The notes under the pieces were generated by a model. That model was given only the letters and a program-made list of their open reading frames with translations, made no database searches and was not told the DNA's origin. From Apostichopus japonicus (lineage: Eukaryota > Echinodermata > Holothuroidea > Aspidochirotida > Stichopodidae), in assembly GCF_037975245.1 (NCBI RefSeq), contig NC_092564.1:11443984-11507983 (forward strand): a stretch of 64,000 nt of DNA, read 5' to 3'. This document shows positions 47,325-59,013 of this stretch, one piece after another (the first letter of the stretch is position 1; every line of letters starts with the position of its first letter). A program made the position numbers and the translations under genes.

Positions 47325-48546
47325 CATGGGCGGCGATCATGGGGGGGACGGGGGGGACATGTCCCCCCCAATATTTTAGGTGGGGGGATATAGTATCTAA
47401 TATCCCCCCCAATATTTGGTGGCATAGTCTTTTTTAAGCATATGTTTTGTATTTTTTTATGGCATCGCTAGTAATTTCAAAATAGAAAATGCTTAGATGC
47501 AACTTACAATGCCTGGGAAGTGCCATTTCCAGCGATCTGGGAGGCATTTTCGGCCAAAATTTTCTTTTGCGCTTCGCGCCAACTAATGGAGGCGCTACAC
47601 TTAGAAAGTCTGGGTACAAGCTTTGCCCCTCTCTTGGCAAATTCCTCGCAAGGCGCCTGTCTAACCGTGTCACAATTTGTTATTATATATGACCGAAAGT
47701 AGTTTTTACTTTTTTTCGAAATGAATAGCTAGACGGACCGCATCCGTAATGAAATTTGGTTTGCATCTTGTGTAAGTACGTATATGATCCACATCGATAT
47801 GGGTTCACCGGGTTTCCATTTGGCCTCTTTCCTACAAGATTTCTAACCGCAGGTGCGTAGCCAAGGGGGGTATGAAGAGTGGAGATCGCCCCCCCCCCTC
47901 GAGCATATTTTTTGGGTATTTTTTATGATATCGAAGTTTTATAGTAACCGTTATAAGAGGTTTTAATATTTGTACACCGATAATTTAACTGTGTCTGAAT
48001 TTGCGAAAATTCCTTGACCAACATTCTTCATCATATTTCCCTCTTCTCGTGCAATTTTGACCGGTCTGTTAGGGGTTGAGGGGGTTTTTCTATATTGGTT
48101 GTCCATAGATGAAATTTTGTACAACATTATGGGTATGTTTTGAAGTGAATTTATTATTCAAATTCTGAACAAATAATGGGCTTAAAACCTTGAAAGGTGG
48201 GGCTGATGGGTATTGTGGGGCGTTACGTAGAATTACCTACAAAAGCAATGATCCACAGGAGATGCAATGAGGTCGAACATGATGTGTGACTGGTGACAAT
48301 CTTGAAAAAAAGGTTATGAATGAAAAAAAACTATTAGGAAAAACTTGGTTCTCAGGCAAAAGTGTACATCTGGTTGGTCAGTTTCAAGCCCGAAAAGTGC
48401 CATTTCCGGTGATCTGGGGGGTTATCAAAACCAGAAATTTTCTTGTACGCTGCGCGCCAACCAATGGTGGCGCTCCGCTTTGATAGTAATTCCCCTGCAT
48501 CCAAGCCAATGTCCCCCCCAATATTTGAAACAGATCGCCGCCCCTG
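47325..48546. mobile_element. hAT-like MITE, 1,222 bp
   Basis: The left end is CATGGGCGGCGATC and the right end, reverse complemented, CAGGGGCGGCGATC. The target-site duplication TGTAGGTG is perfect (47317-47324 and 48547-48554). Both subterminal regions carry the block CCCCCCAATATTT. The interior holds two core modules in the minus orientation (47510-47609 and 48386-48487) and the two blocks shared with 43360-45305. Confidence 0.92.
47945..48490. repeat. 570-bp interspersed repeat block, copy 2
   Basis: Homologous partner of 44700-45270, in the same orientation, inside the 1,222-bp MITE. It ends in a minus-strand core module. Confidence 0.88.
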
Positions 48547-48845
48547 TGTAGGTGTATCCCCAAGTATTCGTGGCTCGCAAATGACGTGCAAAATGTCCGT
48601 GTGACCCGCAAGATCCAATTAGTGCCCACCACTGCTTTGACCTAACTGTTGATGAAGTATCGAGACATACTGCTAAACCAGTAGGAAGGCCCGTGACTAC
48701 CTTGCTTGGAAAAATAAAGTCGCAATTTAAGGACGTTAAGATTAACAATTTTTCTAGGAAGCAATAAACCCTGCGCAAGATCGTCATACGTGGCGGAGGT
48801 TAATCACTGAGCATGTCGGATAGACGAGACTCAACTTACTACTAC

Positions 48846-49010
48846 CAGGCGCGGCGGAACGGAAAAATTATTGGGGGGGGGCTAATGTGTGGAGACTATC
48901 TAAGCGGAGCGCCACCATCGGTTGGCGCGGAGCGTACAAGAAAATTTTGGGTTTTTTTAAACCCCCAGATGGCTGGAAACGGCACTTCCCGAGTGTTTTA
49001 TGCTGCGAAT
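48846..49010 (+). mobile_element. Left end of a hAT-like MITE with core module
   Basis: CAGGCGCGGCGGAAC at 48846 resembles the terminus CAGTGGCGGCGGAACCGG, which appears in reverse complement at 49920-49937. It is followed by a poly-G run and a plus-strand core module (48895-48994). The two ends do not share a target-site duplication, so I treat them as separate fragments. Confidence 0.45.
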
Positions 49011-49164
49011 ACCTAGCCCTAAAATATGGGTCTCAAGCCTGCAATTTCTCAGATTGCACGTAAAAGTCTGTAAAAACATTGTAATTTGTATATTCGATGG
49101 TGTTTTAAGAGAGTAGCTATTACTCGTAGTGTACTCGCAAAGACGTTTTTGAGTGTAGTAAGGG

Positions 49165-49572
49165 CAGTGGCGGAGCTAGGGGTATTGATTAGGGGGGGGG
49201 GGGGCAAGAATGGTCTGTAGGGGCGCTTTCGACACTATCTAAGCGGAGCGCCACCACAGGTTGGCGCGGAGCGTACAGAAAATTTTTGAGTAAAGTTACT
49301 CCCTAGATTGCAGGAAATGACCCTTTCCGGGCCTTGCTAATTTGCAGATAAACGGAGAATAAATAGGTGTCGTCGCCATTTTGTCGGAAAATTACACCAA
49401 CAGAATATGACAAATGTCAATAGGTATATGAGAGCGCAATAAAATAGTCAATAATCGCGAATAAGTTAAAAGTAGTGAAAAGCTGAAAAGGGCGCCAGCA
49501 GTCCATTTGAGTCCATCAGGAGGGGGGGGGGGGATCCGCCCCCTGACTGTATATATGGACGCTCCGCCACTA
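49165..49572. mobile_element. hAT-like MITE, 408 bp
   Basis: The left end is CAGTGGCGGAGC and the right end, reverse complemented, TAGTGGCGGAGC. The target-site duplication AGTAAGGG is perfect (49157-49164 and 49573-49580). It contains one plus-strand core module (49233-49336). Confidence 0.93.
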
Positions 49573-49580
49573 AGTAAGGG

Positions 49581-50795
49581 GATGTTGGAGAACTGGCTGA
49601 AATGAGGCAAGTCATTGGCCTAAGACGAAGTTGTGTTACGCTTACCGGTACTCACACTAACTGCTTCCACTTTTCACGGGGCCTGAAGACGCGGTTGGGT
49701 GACAATGTAGTCTATAGCCAGGGGACGGTCCGAGGGACCCCAGCAATTACTAAAATTATTACACCTATATAGTATACGTGTGCATCGGACAGATCGACAA
49801 GTATGCATTGAAAAATGGGCAGATGCACGTTTCGGAGCCTTGGTAAATATTGGGGGGGCTTATCATGCATTTGCCCCCTCAACTTTTTCATTGGGGGGGC
49901 TGAGCCCCCCCAAGCCCCCCCGGTTCCGCCGCCACTGGGTCCCCTTCATGGCAGTAGGCTTCTCGATCCCACAAGCAGAAGTTAGAGGCTATATATGAAG
50001 TCATGAAAAGTCATATCAATACAATAATCATATTAGATAACTTAAATGATCTTAACCTTATCATAGGAACATGTTTTTTCGATTCTCGTCACACCACAAA
50101 CTTGCTGGCTACGTACGAGCCTGCCTACATTCGTGTGGGCTCCTATAATACTCCAGCGCGCACACTCCCTCCTTTATAAAATACTGAATCCGTCCCTGTA
50201 GCTTATATTATGCCTATCGAGGAATTATTAAGAAGTCCCAACGTGAAAAGGTTTCTTTCCACTGTACTGATCCCCTTTGTAACCATCCACCATCAGCGTC
50301 CGCAGCAATCAGGTCGCATAAAGTACAGTAGTACATGATGGTACCTTACAGCAATTATAAGCTAGCAAGTCGACATCAGGTCTGTATGAGTAGGCCTACA
50401 AAAGTAGGACAAGTTATCTAAACTTTAGAAAACCAAAATAGACATAGCCCTAAAAAACTCTGGGTCTTGTTGTTTCCGTCACAACAGTATGCCATTGGAA
50501 GTTAATTATAATGGCATTGACAGTCATTTTACTCTTCAAAAAAAATATATTTAAAAAAAACACACACACACAAAAAACGACTTAGACAAGTCTGAATGTT
50601 TATGTCGCAAAACCCATGCCACTTTTATTCAGTGTAGGCTACGTGTTGTTAAATTGTAAAATCATTGTGGTACAGTATCATTGGTCCACAGAACTGTTGA
50701 ATTTCTGTGCACTGAAACCAGCAGTACTTCATTATTAAGCAGCATTAATTCGAACTTGGTGTCACAATCGTTCCAAGCTGATTGCCAAAGAAAAG
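49581..50795. other. Upstream region of UBXN4
   Basis: Apart from the solo MITE end at 49855-49937, I see no feature. A (CA)n-like run at 50562-50573 and an A-rich segment at 50540-50580 are present. The promoter should lie in the last few hundred bases before 50796, but no TATA box or other site was convincing. Confidence 0.4.
49855..49937. mobile_element. Solo right end of a hAT-like MITE
   Basis: A G-run and C-run hairpin region is followed by the terminus GGTTCCGCCGCCACTG at 49922-49937. A similar inward-facing terminus is found at 28896-28914 in the large hAT element. No left partner was found. Confidence 0.5.
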
Positions 50796-53700
50796 ATGGA
50801 GTGGTTTGAAGGAGAAATCTCTGCTGGCATAGCCGAAGCGAAGAAGCGGAACACCCTTTTTGTCGTGTATATAAGAGGTGAATTAGCCTATTGTTATTTA
50901 ACACTAAAAGTACTTTAATATAGCGTAATATAGGCCTAGCCTATACTACTAAGTACTAGGTTAGCTATTATAATATTGCGCAAACCCGACCTTAGGCCCT
51001 TAACCAACCCTCTAGCCAGACTTAAGTCCTAGGCCTTTGTATCATTATCTTGACTACTTGGGTTTGTCACATTCTCCCTATTTGTACCTTATCATCCAAT
51101 ATTAAAGGCAAGTCTGTAAAAGGAATATATATTGGCATAAAGAAGCAATGTATGATTTTAGAACTGTACCAAATTAAGTCAACGACAGTGCTGCTGTAAC
51201 CAGTGATCTAGTCTTCACTAATTTTCATTATTCCTGTTGGCGCAAAAATCTGTCAATTATGTTACACAAGATAAACAATATTAATAGTTAAAAAATATGG
51301 GATGTACAGTATGAATTTTGGCTCAACCAAACTTCTTTTCCCTTTCCACAATATGTCTATAGATGACTCAGATGATTCCAAGAAGATGGATCAAACTTGG
51401 GAATCCCCGGAAGTTGCAACAGTCTGTAAAAAATTAGGATTGGTTGCTATGCGTTTTGTAAAAGACAGGTATTGTTCATCTCATTTAAGGGTTGAATATT
51501 CTTTTTCCTGCAATGAATACTTTAAAAAATAATTTAAAATTAAGTTTTGTTGTTTGATGAGTAAAGTGCTAGTTTACCAAATCATATTGTTTATTAAAGG
51601 TTCGGCAAGATTTCAGCTTTTGAATTTTTTTTGCCATTAAGTTATTTCATTCATAAACTGGTTGGAATGCCTTTGGATGTGTATGTCTTGTGCCAGGCCA
51701 CAAAATTCAAGCTGTCGTCTCCAAGCAGTTGCTAGACACAACGTAATAAATATATTTCATTGAGTGCTAGTACCAAATACAGTATAGTCACATGCTCCTT
51801 TGGCAATAAGAAATAAATACCTCTTTTCAAAATTTATTATAACTGCTGGTCCACCAATGGTTGTTACATTTTATATCATATGTATCACATTAGCAGGACC
51901 TGTTATTTAATGGCCACCATGTTGAGCCCTAAAGTATTGTTTTGTTCAGCAGTACTGTAGTTGTCATATTAAAGTTTCTCTACAGCTTTTGGCATAAATT
52001 TGGGCATCTCTTCTCACAAATTTACCTTTCTTAAAGAATGGAGATTTTCCAGTCTACAGTTTCTGCTGCCCCTGGCCTGTCACAGTCATACTGTAATTGC
52101 TAATGATTGTGAAGTTGACTGAAGTGGAAAGGTTGACCTGTAGGTACAACAACCACACTGTCCATGCTGTAATTTTATGAATGAAACTAAACTTTAAACA
52201 AGTTGTCACATTTTGTTCTTCTTTTCTCGTTTACAGCTCAGAGTGCAAGATGTTCTCCCAATGCTGTATCCTTTCTTAATCTACTGTATGAATGCCAAAC
52301 TTAGACAAAAGATAGAGAAAATTTGATATAAAAGTGCAAACAATAATTGATATAAGATGGAACAAAGAGGGAAAAGTTGCACCTTTGGCATCAGTGGTAT
52401 GAATAGCATTTTTATAATTGTATGTTTTGATGTTTTCTAGAATATGAATGCAAATCCTGAGATCAACAGGTGGATGAATTCCTCCAGAGTGTAAACTCAA
52501 AGATTCATTTCACTGTAAAGTATTCAATTAGAGGTGAAACAAACATAGGAAGTATTTAACTGAAAGTTATTTCGAGGAGTACTTGAAATGTTAGGTTTAC
52601 TTATTGTATGAGAGAATATTAAAGGTGACATGCAACCATGATTTATGATAACATTCTTTGCCTGTATCCATTTTGAATTGTAATTCAATTCTGCTAGATT
52701 AATCTCATCATTCCTCTTTAGGAAATTATAACTCATTTTCATCCACATTTGGAATAAGAAATTTCCCCCTTTTTGGAGAAGATTTTAATAGCAGATAAAA
52801 TGGTTGTCACTTGACCAACCTTAGCCATGTACTGATGTCATTTTGAAACGAGAGCCATGAAGTGATGCTATGCAGAATAACTAAACACGTTTCAGGACTT
52901 CAACTCTGCTCATACATGTTCTAGTGCCAGGTCAGATCAAGTGGTGCTAACATTCATCACATGGTACATGTACTTAAGTCCCATGGCTTCTTCGTGGGGA
53001 GTGACTATCTTTACCTACTTTATCGTTCCGAATCTTCCCACGATACTACTGTATAGAGTGACATGAATAATAATCGCCAACCTGTTTTTTGCGTATTAGG
53101 AAGTGTTCAAGCCAATTTGTTTTGAAATTGACACTAGTTAGTGCAAAAAATTAGTAAAACACTTCAATGTGAAACTGCAACAAGAAACTACAGTATTTAT
53201 ATTCAACACCATAACTTGAACTCAAATTGTTGCATATAAAAGGCAAAATGGTACTGTACATGTTAATACACAACAACCATCTTTAACATAAGAGAAACTT
53301 TCAGATCCTGTGTTGATTGTGCCTTCTGTGTCATTTATATCTGGAGAAAATGGCGTTCTCCTAGAAGCTACAGCTGGCCAAGTAGATGCTCCAGGATTCA
53401 TTGAAAGGATCAACGCTGCTGCGAAGGTTAGTTCCCTTATTTGCTTTGGACGGTCAATTCGATACGGGATGCCTGGAAGAAAACAAGTTGATCTTCTAGT
53501 ACTGTTCCGTGTACTATTTGTCCATATTTAAAGCCATAATTATATGCACAGTGGTAGTTTCCAACTTTCCCAGTAGTCAAGGACTTTGAACATGCACCAA
53601 GTTCATGAAAGATGGAAGCCTATGACCTCAGTGAACTTTGTGTAATGATTTCCTGTCATTTGTTGTATATGTACCGAATGTCAAACAGAGTTTTAGATGC

Positions 53701-56700
53701 TTCTCCGTATCAGAAATGTTTCTTTACTACTGTATATTTATCAAATTTCTAGTTAATATTGCATAATTATTAATCTTTTGTGTTCTACTGCTAGGTGAAT
53801 CTCTTTTCTGTTGCTTTCATTATATTCTACAACAGGGTCATTTAGCGGTTCAATATATGTTTTCATTTTCTCGTTTGCAGATCCAAAAAGGACAAGGAAC
53901 GTCAACGACAGATAAAAATTCAAAGCCTGAGCGTTCACAGACTACACCCGCCCAGACAGGTACTACTGTTTCCTTATCACAGTCTACTTGATGTCAAGAC
54001 ATGAATTGCACCCATTTTGTGCTCATCAATGCAATAAAAGTATACAATAATGTGCTGTTGCTACTAGCAACATCTGTTTTTGAGGACCATGATAAGGCAA
54101 TAAACAAGCTTGTACTTTCCTTCCAGGTTAATGTATGACACGATACAAATCAATTAATGCAAGTAGTAAAGCCGGAGCTCAGAAGTAAAATTTGAAAATC
54201 GCTTAATATATTAGAGTAACTTTTGCCCATTTTTTGTCCAGCCTGAGTTTGCTGAAATCTTTACACAAAAAAATCAAGAGACTGTTACTGAAGTTATTTA
54301 CAAATTGATCCAAGTAAGGTATCCTAGTGAAGTAGTTGATCAGAGAGTAATTTATGAGTACATGGGTGGTGACTTCAGACAGCTTTGCATATGAATTACA
54401 CAATTGGCATGCCAAAGGCATATCCATAGTTTTCAACTTCTTTTACTTTTTCTTCAAAATACAGTATGTATTTGAAACTTGACTGGTCATGCCAATGAAC
54501 TGTTTGTCAGTTTCTTATCCCCAGTCAATGCTAAAAGCTCTGCTTAGAGTACATGTAGTTGTTGATGATGGTTTTATGTTAATTAGAGACATTATGTTAA
54601 TTAGAGACAGCCAACTGTAATGGTTCTTGGGCAGGCAATGGAAACAAACTTGACAGTCACGTTGACAGCTTGTCATCAACGCTCTGTCGACAGATCGAAT
54701 GTTTTAATATTACTCTGTATATTGTAGAGAAGATATAATGAAAACACTTCCAACCTGTGGCAATAAATAATGATTACCAATGGCTTCTGTTTTGACAATA
54801 CTAGTTAGTACCGTTGCAGAGTTTGCCGCTGAACTGTTGACAAGAAACAATTTTTTAATATTATTAGAGACAACATCTCCAGTCTCACCCACCCCTGAGG
54901 TCCCAGTGACAACCCCGACAGAGGAGAAAGAGAGTGTCCAAGAGAGAGCTGCACGGTTAAGGAAGAAAATGGAAGAGGTTCATGCAAAGAAAGAAGCCCA
55001 AAAGAAAGAAGTATGTTTTGTAGATCGTTTGTGAGAAAGTTTGTTTTGTTGGATGGTAACTCTCCCCTCACTCTTAACTCCCTTCCCCTTGCCTCACCTG
55101 CAATCATTGACTATAGAGTGCATTTTTCATCCATGTAGTGTCCAAATTTCACTAGAAAAGGAGCATCTTGCATTGGAATCCTCAATGCTGGATTAGCTGA
55201 TAGGCTGGGAGGTAAGTGCCTACGTAGTACTGTATCCCAAAGATCAAGTGGCCCCCAAGGTCAAGGGGATCACTTGGACCCAGTTTTACACTCTATGATG
55301 CCCCACATTGAGTTGCATTGCGAGTCAAATCATTGAATCTCACAGTGTCCCCTGAACAAATTAACAACCTCATTTGAAATATTTTCTGGATCACAGAATT
55401 TAGTCGTGTCAGATGATCTGAATTTAAATCATTCAACATCAATTTTGTTTTCATTTTTTGCAGCAGATAGTTATTTGGAAACAATTGACAATCCCTTCGT
55501 GGATAATTTACGTTTGGCTTTATACTGTTTGATACTTAATTAACAGACCTTAAAGCAGAAGGAGCTTGAGAGGCGAAAGGTGGGGCAATCCATGCAGAAA
55601 GCCCAACAGCAGAGGGCCGAGGATGAATTGAGACAGAATGCGGTAGAGAAGAGGAGGGAGAAGATGGAAGACAAAATAGCAAGACAGAGAGTTCGAGAGC
55701 AGATCGCAAGAGATCGAGCTGAGAAGGATGCCAAGTTTGCCACTGCCAGGAATGAGGAACAGAAACGTAAAACAGCAACGCAGGAAGCAAATGTTGAGCA
55801 GCAACGGGCAGATGATATAGCGAGGGCAGCAGCCAACCGGTGAGCACTTTATCAGGTCGCTCTGATGTGGGTTATCTCCAGTAACAGTCAGGGAGAAATG
55901 GTTTAGTCTGGGCCTCTGGGGATTGCTTTTTTCATTCAGTAGGGGAAGAATTAGATGGTGGACTACTTAGTTGTCTACACATCCCTCCCCCCACCCCCCA
56001 TATTTTCAACCTCACACAGAAATTCTAGAGAAGTTATTATCAGAAACATGTATTTTAACCTAAATATAGGCTAAACATGCCTCAGAATGCACCACTTGAT
56101 GTAAAAACTTCTACTTTTATCTCAGGAAGACACCAGACCCCTCTACTTAAAGTTGGCTTCAGTGATGGGAGGGTCACACACCCCTCTCCTTTATAAAATC
56201 CTTCATTTGCCTCTGACCTTTCCATAAAGGTTTATGCCCTTTATATATAAGTCAGTATGGGATAATTTAGAATTTACCCCCTCCCCCCCTCACCTTTGAA
56301 ATCTTGTGCATGCCACTGCTTTAATTTGAAAGATACTACATTGCACCAATTGGCATCAAATTGTTTCTGTCAAATAAAATCTTTTAACAAACCTTTCAGT
56401 TTTGTTTACTGAAATTACCAATCAAAATACAACTAGGGAAATGAATTTGTCTCTATTGGATCTTGATTATCTTTGCAGAGAGACGGCCAGGCTTCAGTTT
56501 CGCCTCCCTGATGGAAGCAAGATTCTCCATCAGTTCCCATCTTCAGCAACACTAGGAGAAGCTCGTCAATATGTCGCCGAGGTGAGAATATTAACTTGCT
56601 GCAAAAGTGCATTTCTTGAGAAATTTTTAAAATTTGCAAAAGGCCATTTCTGATGAATGACTTATAAGAAAATTGTTATCATTTAGTAGCTTTGGCAACA

Positions 56701-59013
56701 GCTAACATTCCATTTTTATTGTGGAGAGGCTTTGTGGTATATCCATTCACTTTCCTCCCTGTGTAGTCTTAAGTCTTGAATTTGCATTTTTACACCAGTT
56801 TTGGTGAAGGAAAAGTACTCACTTACTGTCTGCACAGAAATATAAATGCATAAGTGAAGTTAATGAATCAGGTAGGAACAGAAAATGCAGTTACTTGTAA
56901 CTTGTGCAATACGACCTTCCGGTTTGGAAAGTCACCATCAGGCTGTATCAAAGATTCTTTTTTTTTTTTACGTTCAGCAAGTTGGCAGTGTCCTTCAAGA
57001 CTTCAGCATGTCTACGGCTTTTCCAAGACGTCAGTTTGGCACGAGTGACATGGACACCTCGTTGCTGGACTTGCAGCTTGCCCCATCTGCTGCAGTTATC
57101 ATTTTACCAGTAAGTCCAGAAAAAGTTTAACTGCTTTCTAGAAGTGAGTTGATTTCTAGGAGAAATTTGTAAAAGACAGGCAAACTGATGGATCAACTTG
57201 CGGGTTTGTTAACTACCCCAGATTGCCTTGAAGCATTTGTTAAAAACTTTGCCCTTACACTGGCTGTTTACTTATGTCTTTATAACCTGATAGGGTGCAG
57301 AACATAATAATTTTCTGTACAAGACAGCTGTACCCCCTTAAGTCCAACAGGTTAACAGTGCGTTACTAAAGGCTTTTAAGATTCGTGCATTCAACATAAT
57401 AATATATTTATTTGTCAGGAATGCTCCTATAAGGATGACGAGCATGAATATAGTGCAGGATGCTGGGTCCTACATTTTCTAAAGTTGTTAATTTAAGGCA
57501 TTTGAACAAAAAGGGCACATTGATGGATAAACCCTCTGGTGTTCACAGGATCATTTCTCCCAGACAAAGTTATTGTACCAATCTGTAGCTAGAGCTTTGT
57601 GCTCATTTGTGATGCTAATTTCCAACTTAAATGTTTGCTTGAGGGTGACTTTCTATATTGTATCTCCTCGGGAAGTAATGTCAGAAATGAATTAATGGCT
57701 TGCGGTAACAATGTCTATATCGTTCTGTTTTAACAGGGGTCGCAGAGATCAAGCGCATCGACAGCTGTGGCAAGTGGAGGCGGATTAATAGCCCTGCTTC
57801 TTGCTCCCATCATTTATCTTTGGAACTTTTTATATACGTTTATTTTTGGAACACCGACAGAACACCCCGCCTCTGGTGACGTAACTTCATCCAGTCCACA
57901 AGAGCCTCCGCAGGCAGATCACTACAACACCATGGGTGCCAGACCCAAAAGGTGAGTACAAGAGCAAAAATGTACAGTATTGATATGATATGCATGTCAT
58001 ATTGATATGGTTTAATACTCTTTTACTTAAGCATGCTCCTTGGAAAAGATAAGGTTTAAAAAAAATGTAATAAATTGAGACTACCTGAGCACCAGAGAGG
58101 TCATCTCTAAGAATGTGAAGAAAGAAATGTTGGCATGCCTCAGCTACAACATTTTCCTTTGGCAGGGCAGCAATCACTAGTATTTTGAAATCATTCAAGA
58201 AGAAATAAACAGCTGTGTACTACCATGCAAACAACAAGTTAGGACAGGATGCCAAAAGTATTACGGTAGATAGTTTGACAAAAGTAGAGCAAACCTTGTT
58301 AAGTTCAGGACATTAGACATATTTATAGAGTATGATATATATATATATATTCATGGAGTAAGAAAGACAATTGGGTCTTCAAAGGCCGGTCACTTTGCGA
58401 GATCATTTGTCAATTTTTTTAGCAATATGTGCACTTGGCCTGTCCCATAAAGTTGTCTAGTATAGGCAACATATCAATTTTAGGGGGCTCGGGGGAGCGG
58501 TAGCGTCCTCCAGTCAGGCTGTGTAGGACATATTCTTTTGTGCTCTCCAGTTACACACATGAGACAGCGCTGGTCTGTAGCAATAATGTCTGTTGCTTGT
58601 TGTTGAAATCAGTCTCTGCTGCTGTGGGGTATATTGTAGCTACAGCAGATTATCTTTTTGCAGCAGGGCTCATGGGATATATACAGTCAGGTGTCAAAAT
58701 ATATGTTAGCATGTGTTTGCTGCATACTACAATATATTGTTAATCTTATTGTTAACAGTTCTTAAGTTATCGTGATAGGAACCTGACTTAACAGAAAATG
58801 TTTTCTATGGTTGTCATGTTTTGTTTGTTGATTTTTTTCTTTCTTCTTTCTTCTCTCATCTCATGAAGTTCTTACGCCAGGAGGAGAAACCCGCCTCAGC
58901 CAGAGGGTGGATCGATCGCAAGACAAGAGGGAAATATTCACAGACTAAACAGAGATGACGACAAAGATGATGAAAATAATACTTGGAATGGGAACTCAAC
59001 ACAACAGATGTAA
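50796..59013 (+). CDS. UBXN4: UBX domain-containing protein 4 (erasin), complete, 11 exons, 455 aa
   Basis: UBXN4 anchors p97/VCP at the ER membrane and promotes ER-associated degradation. Exons: 50796-50877, 51363-51468, 52237-52265, 53305-53426, 53881-53959, 54868-55010, 55547-55839, 56479-56581, 56978-57109, 57737-57951, 58869-59013; all phases join. The ATG gives MEWFEGEISAGIAEAKKRNT, close to the vertebrate start. Residues 1-86 are the N-terminal thioredoxin-like region (FSQCYPVLIVPS). Residues 113-257 form a charged coiled coil rich in Lys, Glu and Arg. The UBX domain (about 258-336) starts ARLQFRLPDGS and has the p97-contacting FPR at 307-309. A hydrophobic ER hairpin is at about 349-371. 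The tail DENNTWNGNSTQQM is identical to the vertebrate C-terminus as I know it. At 455 residues it is shorter than human (508), mainly in the low-complexity linker. Confidence 0.96.

Larger units (their letters stand above)
43925..49345. repeat. Recurrent core module of about 100 bp (8 copies here; 2 more at 32980 and 33128)
   Basis: Conserved order: ACTATC, then TCTAAGCGGAGCGCCACC, a short spacer, GGTTGGCGCGGAGCGTAC, AAGAAAATTT, then CCCAGAT(C/G)GC(T/C)GGAAATGGCACTTCC. Copies: 32980-33060(+, shortened), 33128-33230(+), 43942-44043(-), 45165-45263(-), 45833-45930(+), 46920-47020(+), 47510-47609(-), 48386-48487(-), 48895-48994(+), 49233-49336(+). The core holds GCGGAGCG as a direct repeat around the imperfect stem GCGCCA/TGGCGC. 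Copies lie inside elements with different terminal repeats. Confidence 0.9.
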
